A stretch of DNA of 64,000 bases. Source: Actinomycetospora lemnae. Lineage in GTDB: Bacteria; Actinomycetota; Actinomycetes; Mycobacteriales; Pseudonocardiaceae. Positions 9,599 through 25,489 of this stretch are shown one piece after another. The notes below the pieces were generated by a model. That model worked only from the letters and a program-made list of their open reading frames with translations, made no database searches and was not told where the DNA came from. The position numbers were made by a program, and so were the translations under genes. The stretch spans positions 1 to 64,000 of the forward strand of contig NZ_JAQZAO010000009.1 in NCBI RefSeq assembly GCF_028737315.1, read 5' to 3'. Position 1 is the stretch's first letter, and each line of letters begins with the position of its first letter.

Positions 9599-9931
9599 TC
9601 AGTCCCCGGGACGCCGGTACGCGCTGCGCGCGGTGTCCGCGGTGTCGAGCACGCCCGGGAGATCGCCGGCGGCCAGGAGCTGCTGGGTCCGCAGGGACGA
9701 GAAGGCCCCGGAACTGTTCACGGCGAGGGACAGGGCGGCGGCGGCGGACGCGTCGGGCACGTCGAACAGCACCATGCCGTCGTCCTCACCGAGCATGTAC
9801 CAGAGCCCGTCGAGCCGCCCTCCCACGCCCTCGACGAGCTCGCGGACGGCTTCGGTGCGGTCGGCGGGTTTCGTGAGCAGCGCGGCCCAGGTCTGCGGGG
9901 TGTACGAGAAGAACAGGGCGAACTCGGGCAT
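9599..9931 (-). CDS. GYD-domain protein
   Basis: A 110-residue protein of the GYD family (small alpha/beta, related to ferredoxin-like/dimeric barrels). The ending [27 protein letters not shown] with a preceding [14 protein letters not shown] is diagnostic. No enzymatic role is established. It sits alone between glgX (convergent) and glgP (same strand, 161 bases away). GGAGGAGCC directly precedes the ATG. Confidence 0.8.
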   Translation of the reverse strand: MPEFALFFSYTPQTWAALLTKPADRTEAVRELVEGVGGRLDGLWYMLGEDDGMVLFDVPDASAAAALSLAVNSSGAFSSLRTQQLLAAGDLPGVLDTADTARSAYRRPGD

Positions 9932-10092
9932 GGCTCCTCCACTCCGTCTCGACGAGTCGTCGTCGGAGTGTGGGCGCCGGGGACGGGCCGGGTCAGTACG
10001 TGGATGTACGTACTCCCCCCGCCCGCCCGGCGCCCTCCGGCGGCGCGGCGTCACCCGGCCGCACGCGCGGTCGGTGGTGGGCCGGGCGGCGC

Positions 10093-12675
10093 CTACGCCG
10101 GCAGCACCACGCGCCCGAGCTCGGCCGGCGCGGCCAGCAGGTCGTGGCGGGGCAGCACGCGCACGGTGTAGCCCAGGACGCCCGCGTGGGGCAGGGCCAC
10201 GACGGCCTCGAAGCGGTGCGACCCGTCGTGCCCGGCGCCGATCGGCTCCATCGGCTGGACCGTGGACTCGCTGAGCTCGTCGGCGTCGTCGGCACGGCCC
10301 ACGACGGCCTGCACGAGGACCTCGTCCGGGCTCAGCCCGCCCAGCGCCACCTCGGCGCGGACGGTCATCGGCGCGCCCAGCACCGGGGTGTCGGCACCGC
10401 CGGACGCGTCGACCTCGGCCACCGCGACCGACGACCACGCCGCGTCGAGCCGGGCGCGGTAGGTCGCGAGCTCCTTGGCGCCGGCGAAGCCGTCGGCCAC
10501 CACGCGCGCCGCCGACCGGGCCGCCGGGGCGTACCACTGCTCCACGTAGTCGGTGACCATCCGCGTCGCCTGCACCTTGGGCGACAGGGTCGCGAGCGTG
10601 TGGCGCACGAGCGAGGTCCAGCGGTCGGGCACGCCGTCGGCGCCGCGGTCGTAGAACAGCGGGGCGACCTGGCTGCCCAGCAGCTCGTAGAGGGCGTTGG
10701 CCTCGATGTCGTCGCGCCGCTCGGGGTCGTCGACGCCGTCGGCGGTGGGGATCGCCCAGCCGTTGCGGCCGTCGTAGAGCTCGTCCCACCAGCCGTCGCG
10801 CACCGACAGGTTCAGCCCGCCGTTGAGCGCCGACTTCATCCCCGACGTCCCGCACGCCTCGAGCGGACGGAGCGGGTTGTTCAGCCAGACGTCGCAGCCC
10901 CAGTAGAGGTAGCGCGCCATCGACATGTCGTAGTCGGGCAGGAACGCGATGCGGTGGCGCACGCCGTGGTCGTCGGCGAACCGGACCATCTGCTGGATGA
11001 GCCGCTTGCCGGCCTCGTCGGCGGGGTGCGACTTGCCGGCGATCACCAGCTGCACCGGACGCTCGGGGTCGAGCAGCAGCGAGCGCAGGCGCTCCTGGTC
11101 ACGCAGCATCAGCGTCAGGCGCTTGTAGGTCGGCACGCGGCGGGCGAAGCCGATGGTGAGGACGTCCGGGTCGAAGACGCGCTCGGTCCACGCGAGCTCG
11201 GGCTCCGACGCGCCGCGCTGCAGCCACGACGCCTTCACCCGGCGGCGGACCTCCTCGACGAGCCGGCGCCGCAGCGTCCCGCGCATCTCCCAGAGCAGCG
11301 CGTCCGAGACGCCGAACAGCTCCGGGCTCCCGGCCGCCTCGGCGCCCGCGGTCAGCCCCGCGATCTCGCGAGCGGTCCAGGTCGGGCCGTGGACGCCGTT
11401 GGTCACCGAGCCGATCGGCACCTCCGGGGCGTCGAACCCGCCCCAGAGCTGCTGGAACATCCCGCGCGAGACCTCGCCGTGCAGCTGCGAGACGCCGTTG
11501 CTGCGCTGCGCGAGCCGCAGGCCCATGTGCGCCATGTTGAACATGTCGCCGGACGGCTCCCGGCCCAGCGAGAGGACCCGCGCCGGCTCGATGCCCGGGA
11601 GCATGTCGGCGGTGAAGTAGTGCTCGACCAGCCCGACCGGGAAGCGGTCGATGCCGGCGGGCACCGGCGTGTGCGTGGTGAAGACGGTGCCGGCGCGGAC
11701 GGTGGCCAGCGCCTGGTCGAAGTCGAGGCCCGCGTCCCCTCCTCCCGTCGCTCCGCTCCCCCCGGCGACGAGCTCGCGGATGCGCTCGAGGCCCAGGAAG
11801 CCCGCGTGCCCCTCGTTGGTGTGGAAGACCTCGGGCGCCGGGTGGCCGGTCAGGTCGCAGAACGCGCGCACCGCCCGCACCCCGCCGATGCCGATGAGGA
11901 TCTCCTGGCGGATGCGGTGCTCGGCGTCGCCGCCGTAGAGGCGGTCGGTGACCTGGCGCAGGTCGGGGTCGTTCTCCTCGATGTCGGCGTCGAGCAGCAG
12001 CAGCGGCACGCGGCCCACCGACGCCTGCCACACCCGCGCCCGCAGCGTGCGACCGCCGGGCATCGCGACGCCGACCAGCACCGGCGTACCCGCCGCGTCG
12101 GCGAGCAGGTGCAGCGGCAGGCCCTGCGGGTCGAGCGCGGGGTAGTGCTCCTGCTGCCACCCGTCGAGCGACAGCGACTGGCGGAAGTATCCGGATCGAT
12201 ACAGCAGCCCGACGGCGATCAGGGGCACCCCGAGATCGCTCGCGGCCTTGAGGTGGTCGCCGGCGAGGATGCCGAGGCCGCCCGAGTAGTTCGGCAGGAC
12301 CTCGCTGACGCCGAACTCCATGGAGAAGTAGCCGATGGCCGTCGGCAGGCCCTGGTCCGTGTCGGAGGAACGCCTGGCCTGCCCCTGGTACCAGCGGGGC
12401 TCGCGCAGGTAGGTGCGGAGATCCTCGGCGCGCTCCTGCACCCGGCCGACGAAGTCGGCGTCCTCGGCGAGCTCGGCCAGGCGCTGCGGGCGCACCTCGC
12501 CGAGCAGCCGGACGGGGTCGCCGCCGGCGGCCCGCCAGGCCGCCTCGTCGACGCCGGCGAAGAGGTCCTGCGTGGGGCCGTGCCAGGTCCAGCGCAGGTT
12601 CATGGCGAGCTCCTGCAGCGGCGCGAGGGCGGCCGGGAGCTGGGCGCGGACGGAGAAGCGACGCAGAGCCTTCAC
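10093..12675 (-). CDS. glgP: Alpha-glucan phosphorylase GlgP
   Basis: An 860-residue GT35 phosphorylase that removes glucose 1-phosphate from alpha-1,4-glucan ends. The N-terminal 110 residues match the DUF3417 domain of actinobacterial/archaeal GlgP ([15 protein letters not shown]). Later blocks are [26 protein letters not shown] (to be read as two motifs) and [15 protein letters not shown], which holds the PLP-linked region. A short Gly/Ser insert near residue 310 ([10 protein letters not shown]) comes from a 15-bp repeat also found in nucS. The GTG start at 12675 follows TAGGCT by eight bases. It is divergent from glgE, with 84 bases between starts. Confidence 0.92.
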   Translation of the reverse strand: MKALRRFSVRAQLPAALAPLQELAMNLRWTWHGPTQDLFAGVDEAAWRAAGGDPVRLLGEVRPQRLAELAEDADFVGRVQERAEDLRTYLREPRWYQGQARRSSDTDQGLPTAIGYFSMEFGVSEVLPNYSGGLGILAGDHLKAASDLGVPLIAVGLLYRSGYFRQSLSLDGWQQEHYPALDPQGLPLHLLADAAGTPVLVGVAMPGGRTLRARVWQASVGRVPLLLLDADIEENDPDLRQVTDRLYGGDAEHRIRQEILIGIGGVRAVRAFCDLTGHPAPEVFHTNEGHAGFLGLERIRELVAGGSGATGGGDAGLDFDQALATVRAGTVFTTHTPVPAGIDRFPVGLVEHYFTADMLPGIEPARVLSLGREPSGDMFNMAHMGLRLAQRSNGVSQLHGEVSRGMFQQLWGGFDAPEVPIGSVTNGVHGPTWTAREIAGLTAGAEAAGSPELFGVSDALLWEMRGTLRRRLVEEVRRRVKASWLQRGASEPELAWTERVFDPDVLTIGFARRVPTYKRLTLMLRDQERLRSLLLDPERPVQLVIAGKSHPADEAGKRLIQQMVRFADDHGVRHRIAFLPDYDMSMARYLYWGCDVWLNNPLRPLEACGTSGMKSALNGGLNLSVRDGWWDELYDGRNGWAIPTADGVDDPERRDDIEANALYELLGSQVAPLFYDRGADGVPDRWTSLVRHTLATLSPKVQATRMVTDYVEQWYAPAARSAARVVADGFAGAKELATYRARLDAAWSSVAVAEVDASGGADTPVLGAPMTVRAEVALGGLSPDEVLVQAVVGRADDADELSESTVQPMEPIGAGHDGSHRFEAVVALPHAGVLGYTVRVLPRHDLLAAPAELGRVVLPA
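11744..11758. repeat. 15-bp repeat CCCGTCGCTCCGCTC, copy 1
   Basis: This is identical to a segment in nucS starting at 47457. On the minus strand it encodes part of a small glycine/serine insert in GlgP. It is related in sequence to the 27-bp family. Confidence 0.6.
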
Positions 12676-12683
12676 GCGCTGAG

Positions 12684-12689
12684 AGCCTA
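12684..12689 (-). promoter_or_regulatory. glgP: -10 element, leaderless glgP
   Basis: TAGGCT on the minus strand, eight bases before the GTG start of glgP at 12675. Confidence 0.5.
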
Positions 12690-12746
12690 CGGCTCGACCC
12701 CCGACGCGCCGTGCGCCGCCCACCTCCCCTGGATCGATCCCATGAC

Positions 12747-12752
12747 TACGCT
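12747..12752 (+). promoter_or_regulatory. glgE: -10 element, leaderless glgE
   Basis: TACGCT seven bases before the GTG at 12760. If real, the upstream ATG at 12742 cannot be on the transcript, so the GTG is the start. Confidence 0.5.
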
Positions 12753-12759
12753 GCGTCGC

Positions 12760-17094
<4,335 letters not shown>

Positions 17095-17207
17095 GGAGCC
17101 GCCGGACCCTGTGGGGGTGCTGAGAACCGGACGGATCGGGCACCATCCCGGGCACGATCCGGCTCCGGTGCGCGTTGGACCGGTCGAGAGCCCCTCGGGA
17201 GGTCGGA

Positions 17208-17762
17208 ATGCGCATCCTCGTCGCCCTGGCGGTCTACCTGGCCGTCGAGATCACGGTGCTGGTCCTGGTGGGCCAGGCCGTCGGCTTCTGGGGCCTGCTC
17301 GCCGTGCTCGTCGTGTCGGCGGTGGTCGGCGCCTGGGCGATCAAGCGGGAGGGCCGGCGGTCGATGACGGCCCTGGTCGACGCGGCCCGGCGGGGCCGGC
17401 CGGCCGAGGCCGAGGTCGCCGACGGGATGTACGTCGCGCTCGCGGGCGTCCTGCTCGTCGTGCCCGGCCTGCTGTCGACGCTCGCCGCGCTCGTGCTGCT
17501 GGTGCCGCCGGTGCGCCGCGCGCTCGCCCGCAGTGCCGCCGCCCGCGCCGTGCGGGCCGGCAGCGCGCGGATGGGTCCGACGGTCACCGTCGTCGGCGTC
17601 GGCGGCCCCGCGTGGGGCCCGCGTCCCGCGCCGGGCCAGGACCGGCTCGGCCGGTACCCGCACCGCGGCACCGTCGTCGATGGCCAGGTCATCGAGGGCC
17701 AGGTCATCGAGGGGGAGGTCATCGAGAGCCGGGACGGTCGCGACGGCCGGGACACCCCCTGA
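17208..17762 (+). CDS. fxsA: FxsA family membrane protein
   Basis: A 184-residue FxsA-like protein, named from the E. coli gene that relieves F-plasmid exclusion of phage T7; its normal role is unclear. Residues 1-95 hold two hydrophobic segments (RILVALAVYLAVEITVLVL; LAVLVVSAVVGAWAI), then a third (LAGVLLVVPGLLSTLAALVLL). The C-terminal tail is hydrophilic and includes three near-identical GQVIEG/GEVIES units from a direct repeat. GGGAGGTCGGA precedes the ATG. It lies between glgE and treS without a known link to glucan metabolism. Confidence 0.8.
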   Translation: MRILVALAVYLAVEITVLVLVGQAVGFWGLLAVLVVSAVVGAWAIKREGRRSMTALVDAARRGRPAEAEVADGMYVALAGVLLVVPGLLSTLAALVLLVPPVRRALARSAAARAVRAGSARMGPTVTVVGVGGPAWGPRPAPGQDRLGRYPHRGTVVDGQVIEGQVIEGEVIESRDGRDGRDTP

Positions 17763-17816
17763 GTGGACCTGCGCGTCGTTGCCCGACCGGTGCGGCGAGT
17801 CACCGCGCCCGACCAC

Positions 17817-17822
17817 TAGCGT
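17817..17822 (+). promoter_or_regulatory. treS: -10 element, leaderless treS
   Basis: TAGCGT eight bases before the treS ATG at 17831; no ribosome site is present. Confidence 0.5.
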
Positions 17823-17830
17823 GACGGCTG

Positions 17831-19632
<1,802 letters not shown>

Positions 19633-19633
<1 letters not shown>

Positions 19634-21093
19634 TGCCCGCCACGAGCTCGCCCGACGGACCCCCCGGTACCGGTGACCCCCTCGCCGGCCTCCACGACGC
19701 CCTGCTGGCGTGGCTGCCCACGCAGCGCTGGTTCCCCGCCAAGGGGCGCCGGATCGCCGGTCTGCGCACGGTGGCCCACAGCGTGGTCTCCACGCCGGAG
19801 GAGTCGCCGACGGTCGAGCACGCGGTGATCGGGGTGTCGTTCTCGGATGCCGCGGGGGGCAGCGCCGAGGAGCGCTACCAGCTGGTCCTCGGCGCCCAGG
19901 CGGGCCCGCCCGCGGAGGTCGAGCACGCCGTCATCGGACGGCGGCCGGGTCCCGACGGGCGCGACGAGGTCGTCTACGACGGCCTGGCCGACGGTCGGAT
20001 CAGCCGCCTGGTGCTCTCGCTCATCGTCGAGAACCAGACGCGCGGGCCGCTGCGGTTCGTCGCCGAGCCCGACACCGAGGCGCCGATCGTGGGGCCCGGG
20101 CGGCCGCTGATCGGCGAGCAGTCGAACAGCTCGGTGATCTACGGCGAGCGCGCCATCATGAAGCTCTTCCGGCGGGCGACGGCCGGGCTCAACCCGGACC
20201 TCGAGCTCCACCGGGCGCTGCGCCGCCAGGGCAGCCACGAGGTCGCGCCGCTGCTCGGGGCCGTCGAGGGCGAGCTCGACGGCGAGCCGATGACCGTCGC
20301 GATGCTCCAGGGCTACGCGTCCAACTCCGCCGACGGCTGGTCGATGGCGCTCGCGAGCGTCCGCGACCTGCTCGCGGAGGCCGACCTGCGCGCCGACGAG
20401 GTCGGCGGCGACTTCGCGGGCGAGGCGCACCGCATCGGCAAGACCGTCGCGGCCGTGCACCTCGAGCTGGCCGCCGCGCTGGGTACGCACCCGCTCGACG
20501 CCCGTGCCGCGTCCGAGATCGAGGCGTGGATGCTCGACCGCCTCGACCGTGCCGCGGAGGCCGTCCCAGGGGTCGCCGAGCAGCGCGACGCGATCGCCGA
20601 CGTCCTGCGCGGCGTCACCGCGGCCGAGCCGTCGACCCTGCAGCGCATCCACGGCGACCTGCACCTGGGGCAGGAGCTGCGCACGCCCACCGGCTGGCTC
20701 GTCATCGACTTCGAGGGCGAGCCGTCGAAGTCCCTGGCCGACCGGGTGCGCCCCGACTCCCCCATGCGCGACGTCGCCGCGATGCTGCGCTCCTTCGACT
20801 ACGCCGCGTTCCACCAGCTCGCCGAGTGGGAGCAGTCCGCGGACGACCCCGACCCGCAGCTCGAGCGGCGCGCGCAGGAGTGGGCCGACCGCAACCGCGC
20901 GGCGTTCTGCGACGGCTACACCGAGGTCACCGGCACCGACCCCCGCGACGCCCCCGAGCTGCTGCGGGCCTACGAGCTCGACAAGGCCGTCTACGAGGTG
21001 CTCTACGAGACCCGCAACCGGCCGAGCTGGGTGTCGATCCCGCTGCGCTCCATGCGGCGGCTGCTGACCCCGGCGGGGCGGGGCGAGCGCTGA
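19633..21093 (+). CDS. mak: Maltokinase Mak (Pep2)
   Basis: A 486-residue kinase that makes maltose 1-phosphate from maltose and ATP, the substrate of GlgE. The fold is kinase-like. An N-terminal cap domain (LLAWLPTQRWFPAKGR, residues 24-39) is typical of Pep2. The ATP/catalytic loop is RIHGDLHLGQ (about 338) and the metal-binding motif is VIDFEGEPSKS (about 357). It overlaps treS by one base and precedes glgB, giving the order treS-mak-glgB. No frameshift or truncation is seen. Confidence 0.92.
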
Positions 21094-21315
21094 GCGGGGC
21101 CGCCCCGAGCGGCACGCGCTGAGCGCCACGAAAGGCCCCGGCGCGGCCCGCGATCACCGAGGCGATCGTGGGTACCTGTCTCGGTGACGCCGACCGCCCC
21201 GGCCGCCCCGGCCGCCCCACCGACGCCCGGGACGACCCGAGTACGGTCGACCGACCTCGGCGCGGTCGGCGTCCGACAGGTCCGTCTCGCAGCAGGAGCA
21301 GCAGGAGTGGTGCAC

Positions 21316-23553
21316 ATGTCCGTCCCCGGCAGCCGAGTCCGCGGGGCCGCCTCGCCGGCTCCCTCGGACCTGGACGTCCACCTCCTCATGGAGGGCTCGC
21401 ACCGCGACCCGCACAGCGTGCTGGGCCCCCACCGCGACCCCGAGTCGTCGGGCACCGTCGTGGTCCGCGCGCTGCGTCCCGGCGCGGACGCGGTCGACGT
21501 CGTCGTCGAGGACGGCCCGACCGCCGGGCGCTACCCGCTCGTCGAGGTGCACGCGGCCGGGGTCTTCGCGGCCGGCGTGCCCGGCCCGCTGCCGCGCTAC
21601 CGGCTCGCGACCCGCTACACCGACCCCGCGACGGGCGACACCGTCGAGGTGATCGCCGACGACCCGTACCGCTTCTCCCCGGTCCTCGGGCCCGTCGACC
21701 TGCACCTCATCGGCGAGGGCCGCCACGAGCGCCTGTGGGACGCCCTGGGCGCCCACCACCGCAGCTGGCCGACCCCGTCCGGGACGGTCGAGGGCACCTC
21801 GTTCACCGTCTGGGCACCGCACGCGCGCGGTGTGCGCGTCGTCGGCGACTGGGACCGCGAGCACGGTAGCTGGGAGGGCGTGTCGACGCCGATGCGGTCG
21901 CTCGGCTCGGGCGTCTGGGAGATCTTCCTGCCCGGCGTCGAGCCCGGCGCCCGCTACCGCTTCCACATCCTCTCGCCGGACGGGCACTGGCTGGACAAGG
22001 CCGACCCGATGGCGTTCGCCGCGGACCTGCCGCCCACACCCGCCTCGGTCGTCACCACCTCGACCCACGAGTGGGGCGACCAGGAGTGGATGACGCGGCG
22101 CGCCGCGTCGGCGCCGCACGCCGAGCCGATGAGCGTCTACGAGCTGCACCTCGGCTCGTGGCGCCAGGGCCTCGGCTACCGGGAGCTCGCCGAGGAGCTC
22201 GTCGCGTACCTCACCGAGACCGGCTTCACCCACGTCGAGCTCCTCCCGGTCGCCGAGCACCCGTTCGGCGGGTCGTGGGGATACCAGGTCAGCTCGTACT
22301 ACGCGCCGACCTCGCGCTTCGGCACCCCGGACGACTTCCGCTACTTCGTCGACCGCCTGCACCAGGCGGGCATCGGCGTGATCGTCGACTGGGTGCCGGC
22401 GCACTTCCCCAAGGACAGCTGGGCGCTGGCCCGCTTCGACGGGACGCCCTGCTACGAGCACGGCGACCCGCGCCGCGGCGAGCAGCTCGACTGGGGCACG
22501 CTCGTGTTCGACTTCGGGCGCTCGCAGGTGCGCAACTTCCTCGTCGCCAACGCCCTGTTCTGGCTCGACGAGTTCCACATCGACGGCCTGCGCGTGGACG
22601 CCGTCGCCTCGATGCTCTACCTCGACTACTCGCGCACCGAGTGGACGCCCAACCGCTACGGCGGCCGGGAGAACCTCGAGGCGGTGTCGTTCCTCCAGGA
22701 GGTCAACGCCACCGTCTACAAGAACCACCCGAGCGCGGTGACGATCGCCGAGGAGTCGACGGCCTGGCCGGGCGTCACGCGGCCCACCCACCTCGGGGGC
22801 CTCGGCTTCGGGTTCAAGTGGAACATGGGCTGGATGCACGACACGCTCGACTACATCGGGCGCGACCCCGTGCACCGCGGGTTCCACCACAACCAGATGA
22901 CGTTCTCGATGACCTACGCGTACAGCGAGAACTACGTGCTGCCGCTCTCGCACGACGAGGTCGTGCACGGCAAGGGCTCGCTGTGGACGCGCCAGCCCGG
23001 CGACGACGACCGCAAGGCCGCGGGCGTGCGGGCGCTGTTCGGCTACATGTGGGCGCACCCGGGCAAGCAGCTGGTCTTCATGGGCGGCGAGTTCGGCCAG
23101 GTCCGCGAGTGGTCCGAGGAGCGCTCGCTGGACTGGGAGCTGCTCGACGACCCCCGCCACGGCGGGCTGCGCCGGCTCGTCTCCGACCTCAACGCCGTCT
23201 ACCGGTCACTGCGCCCGCTCTACGAGCTCGACAACGACCCGGCCGGCTTCTCCTGGATCGACGCCAACGACGCGGGCGGCAACGTGCTGTCCTTCCTTCG
23301 CCAGGACCGCGACGGCAACGCGGTGGCGGTCCTCGCGAACTTCTCGGGCGTCGACCACCCGAACTACCGGGTCGGGCTGCCGCAGACGGGACGGTGGCGC
23401 GAGGTCGTCAACACCGACGCCGACGTCTACGGCGGGCGCGGGGTCGGCAACTACGGGGCCGTCATCGCGTCCTCGCGCAGCTGGCACGGGCGCCCGGCGT
23501 CGGCCGAGGTCACCCTGCCCGCCTCCGGCGTTCTGTGGCTCGCGCTGGGGTGA
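21316..23553 (+). CDS. glgB: 1,4-alpha-glucan branching enzyme GlgB
   Basis: A 745-residue GH13 branching enzyme that adds alpha-1,6 branches to the glucan built by GlgE. Two N-terminal CBM48-like domains (residues 20-120 and 125-225) precede the barrel: DWVPAHFP (about 358), [17 protein letters not shown] with the nucleophile Asp (about 426), [14 protein letters not shown] (about 477) and [12 protein letters not shown] (about 545). AGGAG lies about eight bases before the ATG at 21316. The 222 bases between mak and glgB hold no gene; a weak ACCGAG/CTCGGT inverted repeat is the only structure seen. Confidence 0.93.
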   Translation: MSVPGSRVRGAASPAPSDLDVHLLMEGSHRDPHSVLGPHRDPESSGTVVVRALRPGADAVDVVVEDGPTAGRYPLVEVHAAGVFAAGVPGPLPRYRLATRYTDPATGDTVEVIADDPYRFSPVLGPVDLHLIGEGRHERLWDALGAHHRSWPTPSGTVEGTSFTVWAPHARGVRVVGDWDREHGSWEGVSTPMRSLGSGVWEIFLPGVEPGARYRFHILSPDGHWLDKADPMAFAADLPPTPASVVTTSTHEWGDQEWMTRRAASAPHAEPMSVYELHLGSWRQGLGYRELAEELVAYLTETGFTHVELLPVAEHPFGGSWGYQVSSYYAPTSRFGTPDDFRYFVDRLHQAGIGVIVDWVPAHFPKDSWALARFDGTPCYEHGDPRRGEQLDWGTLVFDFGRSQVRNFLVANALFWLDEFHIDGLRVDAVASMLYLDYSRTEWTPNRYGGRENLEAVSFLQEVNATVYKNHPSAVTIAEESTAWPGVTRPTHLGGLGFGFKWNMGWMHDTLDYIGRDPVHRGFHHNQMTFSMTYAYSENYVLPLSHDEVVHGKGSLWTRQPGDDDRKAAGVRALFGYMWAHPGKQLVFMGGEFGQVREWSEERSLDWELLDDPRHGGLRRLVSDLNAVYRSLRPLYELDNDPAGFSWIDANDAGGNVLSFLRQDRDGNAVAVLANFSGVDHPNYRVGLPQTGRWREVVNTDADVYGGRGVGNYGAVIASSRSWHGRPASAEVTLPASGVLWLALG

Positions 23554-23624
23554 GGGCCTCGGCTCCACCGGCCACGCCCCCACCGGCCCCGCGGATCGGT
23601 ACCCGCGCCGCACACGTCCGGGGC

Positions 23625-25019
23625 ATGATGTCGGCCGTGCGGGGGAAGCTCGGGCGGGCGCTGGTCGTGACGTGTGCGGTGCTGGCGGTGCTCGTGACGT
23701 CGGCGTGCGCGTTCCCCGTCGACGGGCGGGCGATCGCGGGACCGGAGGTCACCGCGGGCACCGACCCGTCGTTCATCGGCGGCACCGACGGCGGCGAGGA
23801 GGACCGGCTCGCCGCGGCGACGCTGCGCGACCTCGAGGGCTTCTGGGGCGAGGCGCTCCCGGCGCTCTCCGGCGGCCAGCCGTTCCGCCCGCTGGCCGGC
23901 TACTACTCGGTCGACCCCGCGGCCCGGAACGCCGCCGTGCCGTGCCTGCAGAACCCGCGCGAGGTCGAGGGCACCGCCTTCTACTGCCCGCGCTCGGACA
24001 TCATCGCCTGGGACCGGGCCCAGCTCCTGCCGCAGCTGCGGCGCGACTTCGGGGACGCGGCCGTCGTCGTCGTCCTCTCCCACGAGTTCGGGCACGCCGT
24101 GCAGGGCCGCCTCGACCGCACCGGGGCGCTCGCGGGTGCGCCGACGATCCTCCTCGAGGCCCAGGCCGACTGCTACGCGGGCGTGTTCCTGCGCAAGGTG
24201 CGCGACGGCGCCCTGCCCGACCTGCGCACCGGCGCGGGCGGCATCGACGGCGCGATGGGCGCGCTCATCGGGTTCCGCGACCCGGTGGGCACCTCGCCGC
24301 GCAACGCCCAGGCGCACGGCAACGCGTTCGACCGTGTCTCGTCGTTCCAGGACGGCTTCGACGGCGACCCGGCGGTGTGCGCGGCGATGGGCACCGACCG
24401 GGTGTTCACCCAGCAGGCCTTCCGCTCGCAGGCCGACGAGAGCTCCGGCGGCAACCTCGGGCTCGCGCCGCTGATCGAGGCGATGGTGCCCGACCTCGAC
24501 CGCTGGTTCGGCGAGGAGGTCCGGCGCCGCGGCGCGCAGTGGACTCCCCCGACCACCGAGCGCGGCCAGGCGCAGTGCCCGGATGCCGACGAGCCGGTGC
24601 AGGGCCCCGTGGCGTGGTGCGCGCCGGCCGGGGGCGCGCCGTCCTCGGTGCACATCGACACCACCGGCGACCTGCCGGGCGACCACGCCCGCATCGGCGA
24701 CTACGCCACCGGCACCCTGCTCGCGTCCCGCTACGGCGCCGCCACCCTCGCCGCCCTGGGCCGGCCCACCACCGGCGCCGAGGGCGGGCGCGCGGCGCTG
24801 TGCCTCGCCGGGGCCTACAGCGCCGCCGTGGGCACCACCAACAACGCCTTCGCCCTCTCTCCCGGCGACCTCGACGAGTCGGTGACGCTGCTGCTGCGCG
24901 AGGACTTCCCCGCCCGCGGCACCGACGGCGTCGCCTCCGCCGGCACGGGCTACGAGCGCATCCGCGTCTTCCGCGCCGGGGTCACCGGCGGCTCGGACGC
25001 CTGCCTGCGCGGGGTCTGA
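23625..25019 (+). CDS. Neutral zinc metallopeptidase, putative lipoprotein
   Basis: A 464-residue secreted protein. A signal peptide with basic start and hydrophobic core (ALVVTCAVLAVLVTSAC) ends in a lipobox-like TSAC, so it is probably anchored to the outer face of the membrane. The zinc site is SHEFGHAVQGR (about residue 150), with a downstream Glu in LEAQADCYAGVF about 30 residues later, as in YpfJ-type neutral zinc metallopeptidases. Cysteines in the C-terminal half are typical of secreted relatives. The substrate is unknown. No clear promoter or ribosome site precedes the tandem ATGATG start. Confidence 0.82.
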   Translation: MMSAVRGKLGRALVVTCAVLAVLVTSACAFPVDGRAIAGPEVTAGTDPSFIGGTDGGEEDRLAAATLRDLEGFWGEALPALSGGQPFRPLAGYYSVDPAARNAAVPCLQNPREVEGTAFYCPRSDIIAWDRAQLLPQLRRDFGDAAVVVVLSHEFGHAVQGRLDRTGALAGAPTILLEAQADCYAGVFLRKVRDGALPDLRTGAGGIDGAMGALIGFRDPVGTSPRNAQAHGNAFDRVSSFQDGFDGDPAVCAAMGTDRVFTQQAFRSQADESSGGNLGLAPLIEAMVPDLDRWFGEEVRRRGAQWTPPTTERGQAQCPDADEPVQGPVAWCAPAGGAPSSVHIDTTGDLPGDHARIGDYATGTLLASRYGAATLAALGRPTTGAEGGRAALCLAGAYSAAVGTTNNAFALSPGDLDESVTLLLREDFPARGTDGVASAGTGYERIRVFRAGVTGGSDACLRGV

Positions 25020-25027
25020 GGCGAGAG

Positions 25028-25045
25028 ATGGGGCGAACGCCCCAT
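25028..25045. promoter_or_regulatory. 18-bp palindrome upstream of cupin gene
   Basis: ATGGGGCGAACGCCCCAT has 8-bp perfect arms and a two-base spacer. It lies 61 bases before the cupin start. It is a candidate operator, possibly for the adjacent LuxR-type regulator. A CCGTCCC/GGGACGG inverted repeat follows at 25061-25083. Confidence 0.45.
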
Positions 25046-25105
25046 GCTCCCGGGCCCCGCCCGTCCCTAGCCTCCCGGGACGGCCCGAGCAACCAGGAGG
25101 CGGCC

Positions 25106-25480
25106 ATGTCGAAGGTCTCGAAGGACAGCGCGGCGACGGTGGAGGACATCGGCGTCGGCGAGGTGCACGAGGACGTGGTGGACGGGTACGAGATCAGCTT
25201 CCTCGACCTGCGGGAGGCCGCGGACCTCGCGCCCCTGCTCACCGGGTTGCCCGACGACCGCTGCCCCTGCCCGCACTGGGGCTACGTGACCGACGGGGAG
25301 CTGACGTTCACCTTCGCGGACCGCGTCGAGGTCTTCCGCCGGGGCGACGCGTTCTACACCCCGCCGGGCCACACCCCGCGCGTCGCGGCGGGCACGTCGT
25401 GGGTCATGTTCAGCCCGGCCGAGGAGGTGGCCCGGGTGAACGAGGTGATCGCGCGGAACACGGCGCGACAGAGGGCGTGA
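25106..25480 (+). CDS. Small cupin-domain protein
   Basis: A 124-residue single-domain cupin without signal peptide. The barrel covers residues 25-110: HWGYVTDGELTFTF and VFRRGDAFYTPPGHTPRVAAGT are the two cupin motifs. One His (HWGY) and one His (GHTP) are clear metal-ligand candidates. CCPHW in the first motif is unusual. No substrate can be named. AGGAGG precedes the ATG. It is convergent with the HD/LuxR regulator, with nine bases between stops, and no terminator lies between them. Confidence 0.75.
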   Translation: MSKVSKDSAATVEDIGVGEVHEDVVDGYEISFLDLREAADLAPLLTGLPDDRCPCPHWGYVTDGELTFTFADRVEVFRRGDAFYTPPGHTPRVAAGTSWVMFSPAEEVARVNEVIARNTARQRA

Positions 25481-25489
25481 GCCGGGCGC

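Noticed and set aside
9970-12759. Plus-strand extension of the glgE frame across glgP
   Set aside because: This part is antisense to glgP and has the His/Arg/Gly-rich look of antisense translations. The promoter-like TACGCT and the start at 12742/12760 lie after it.
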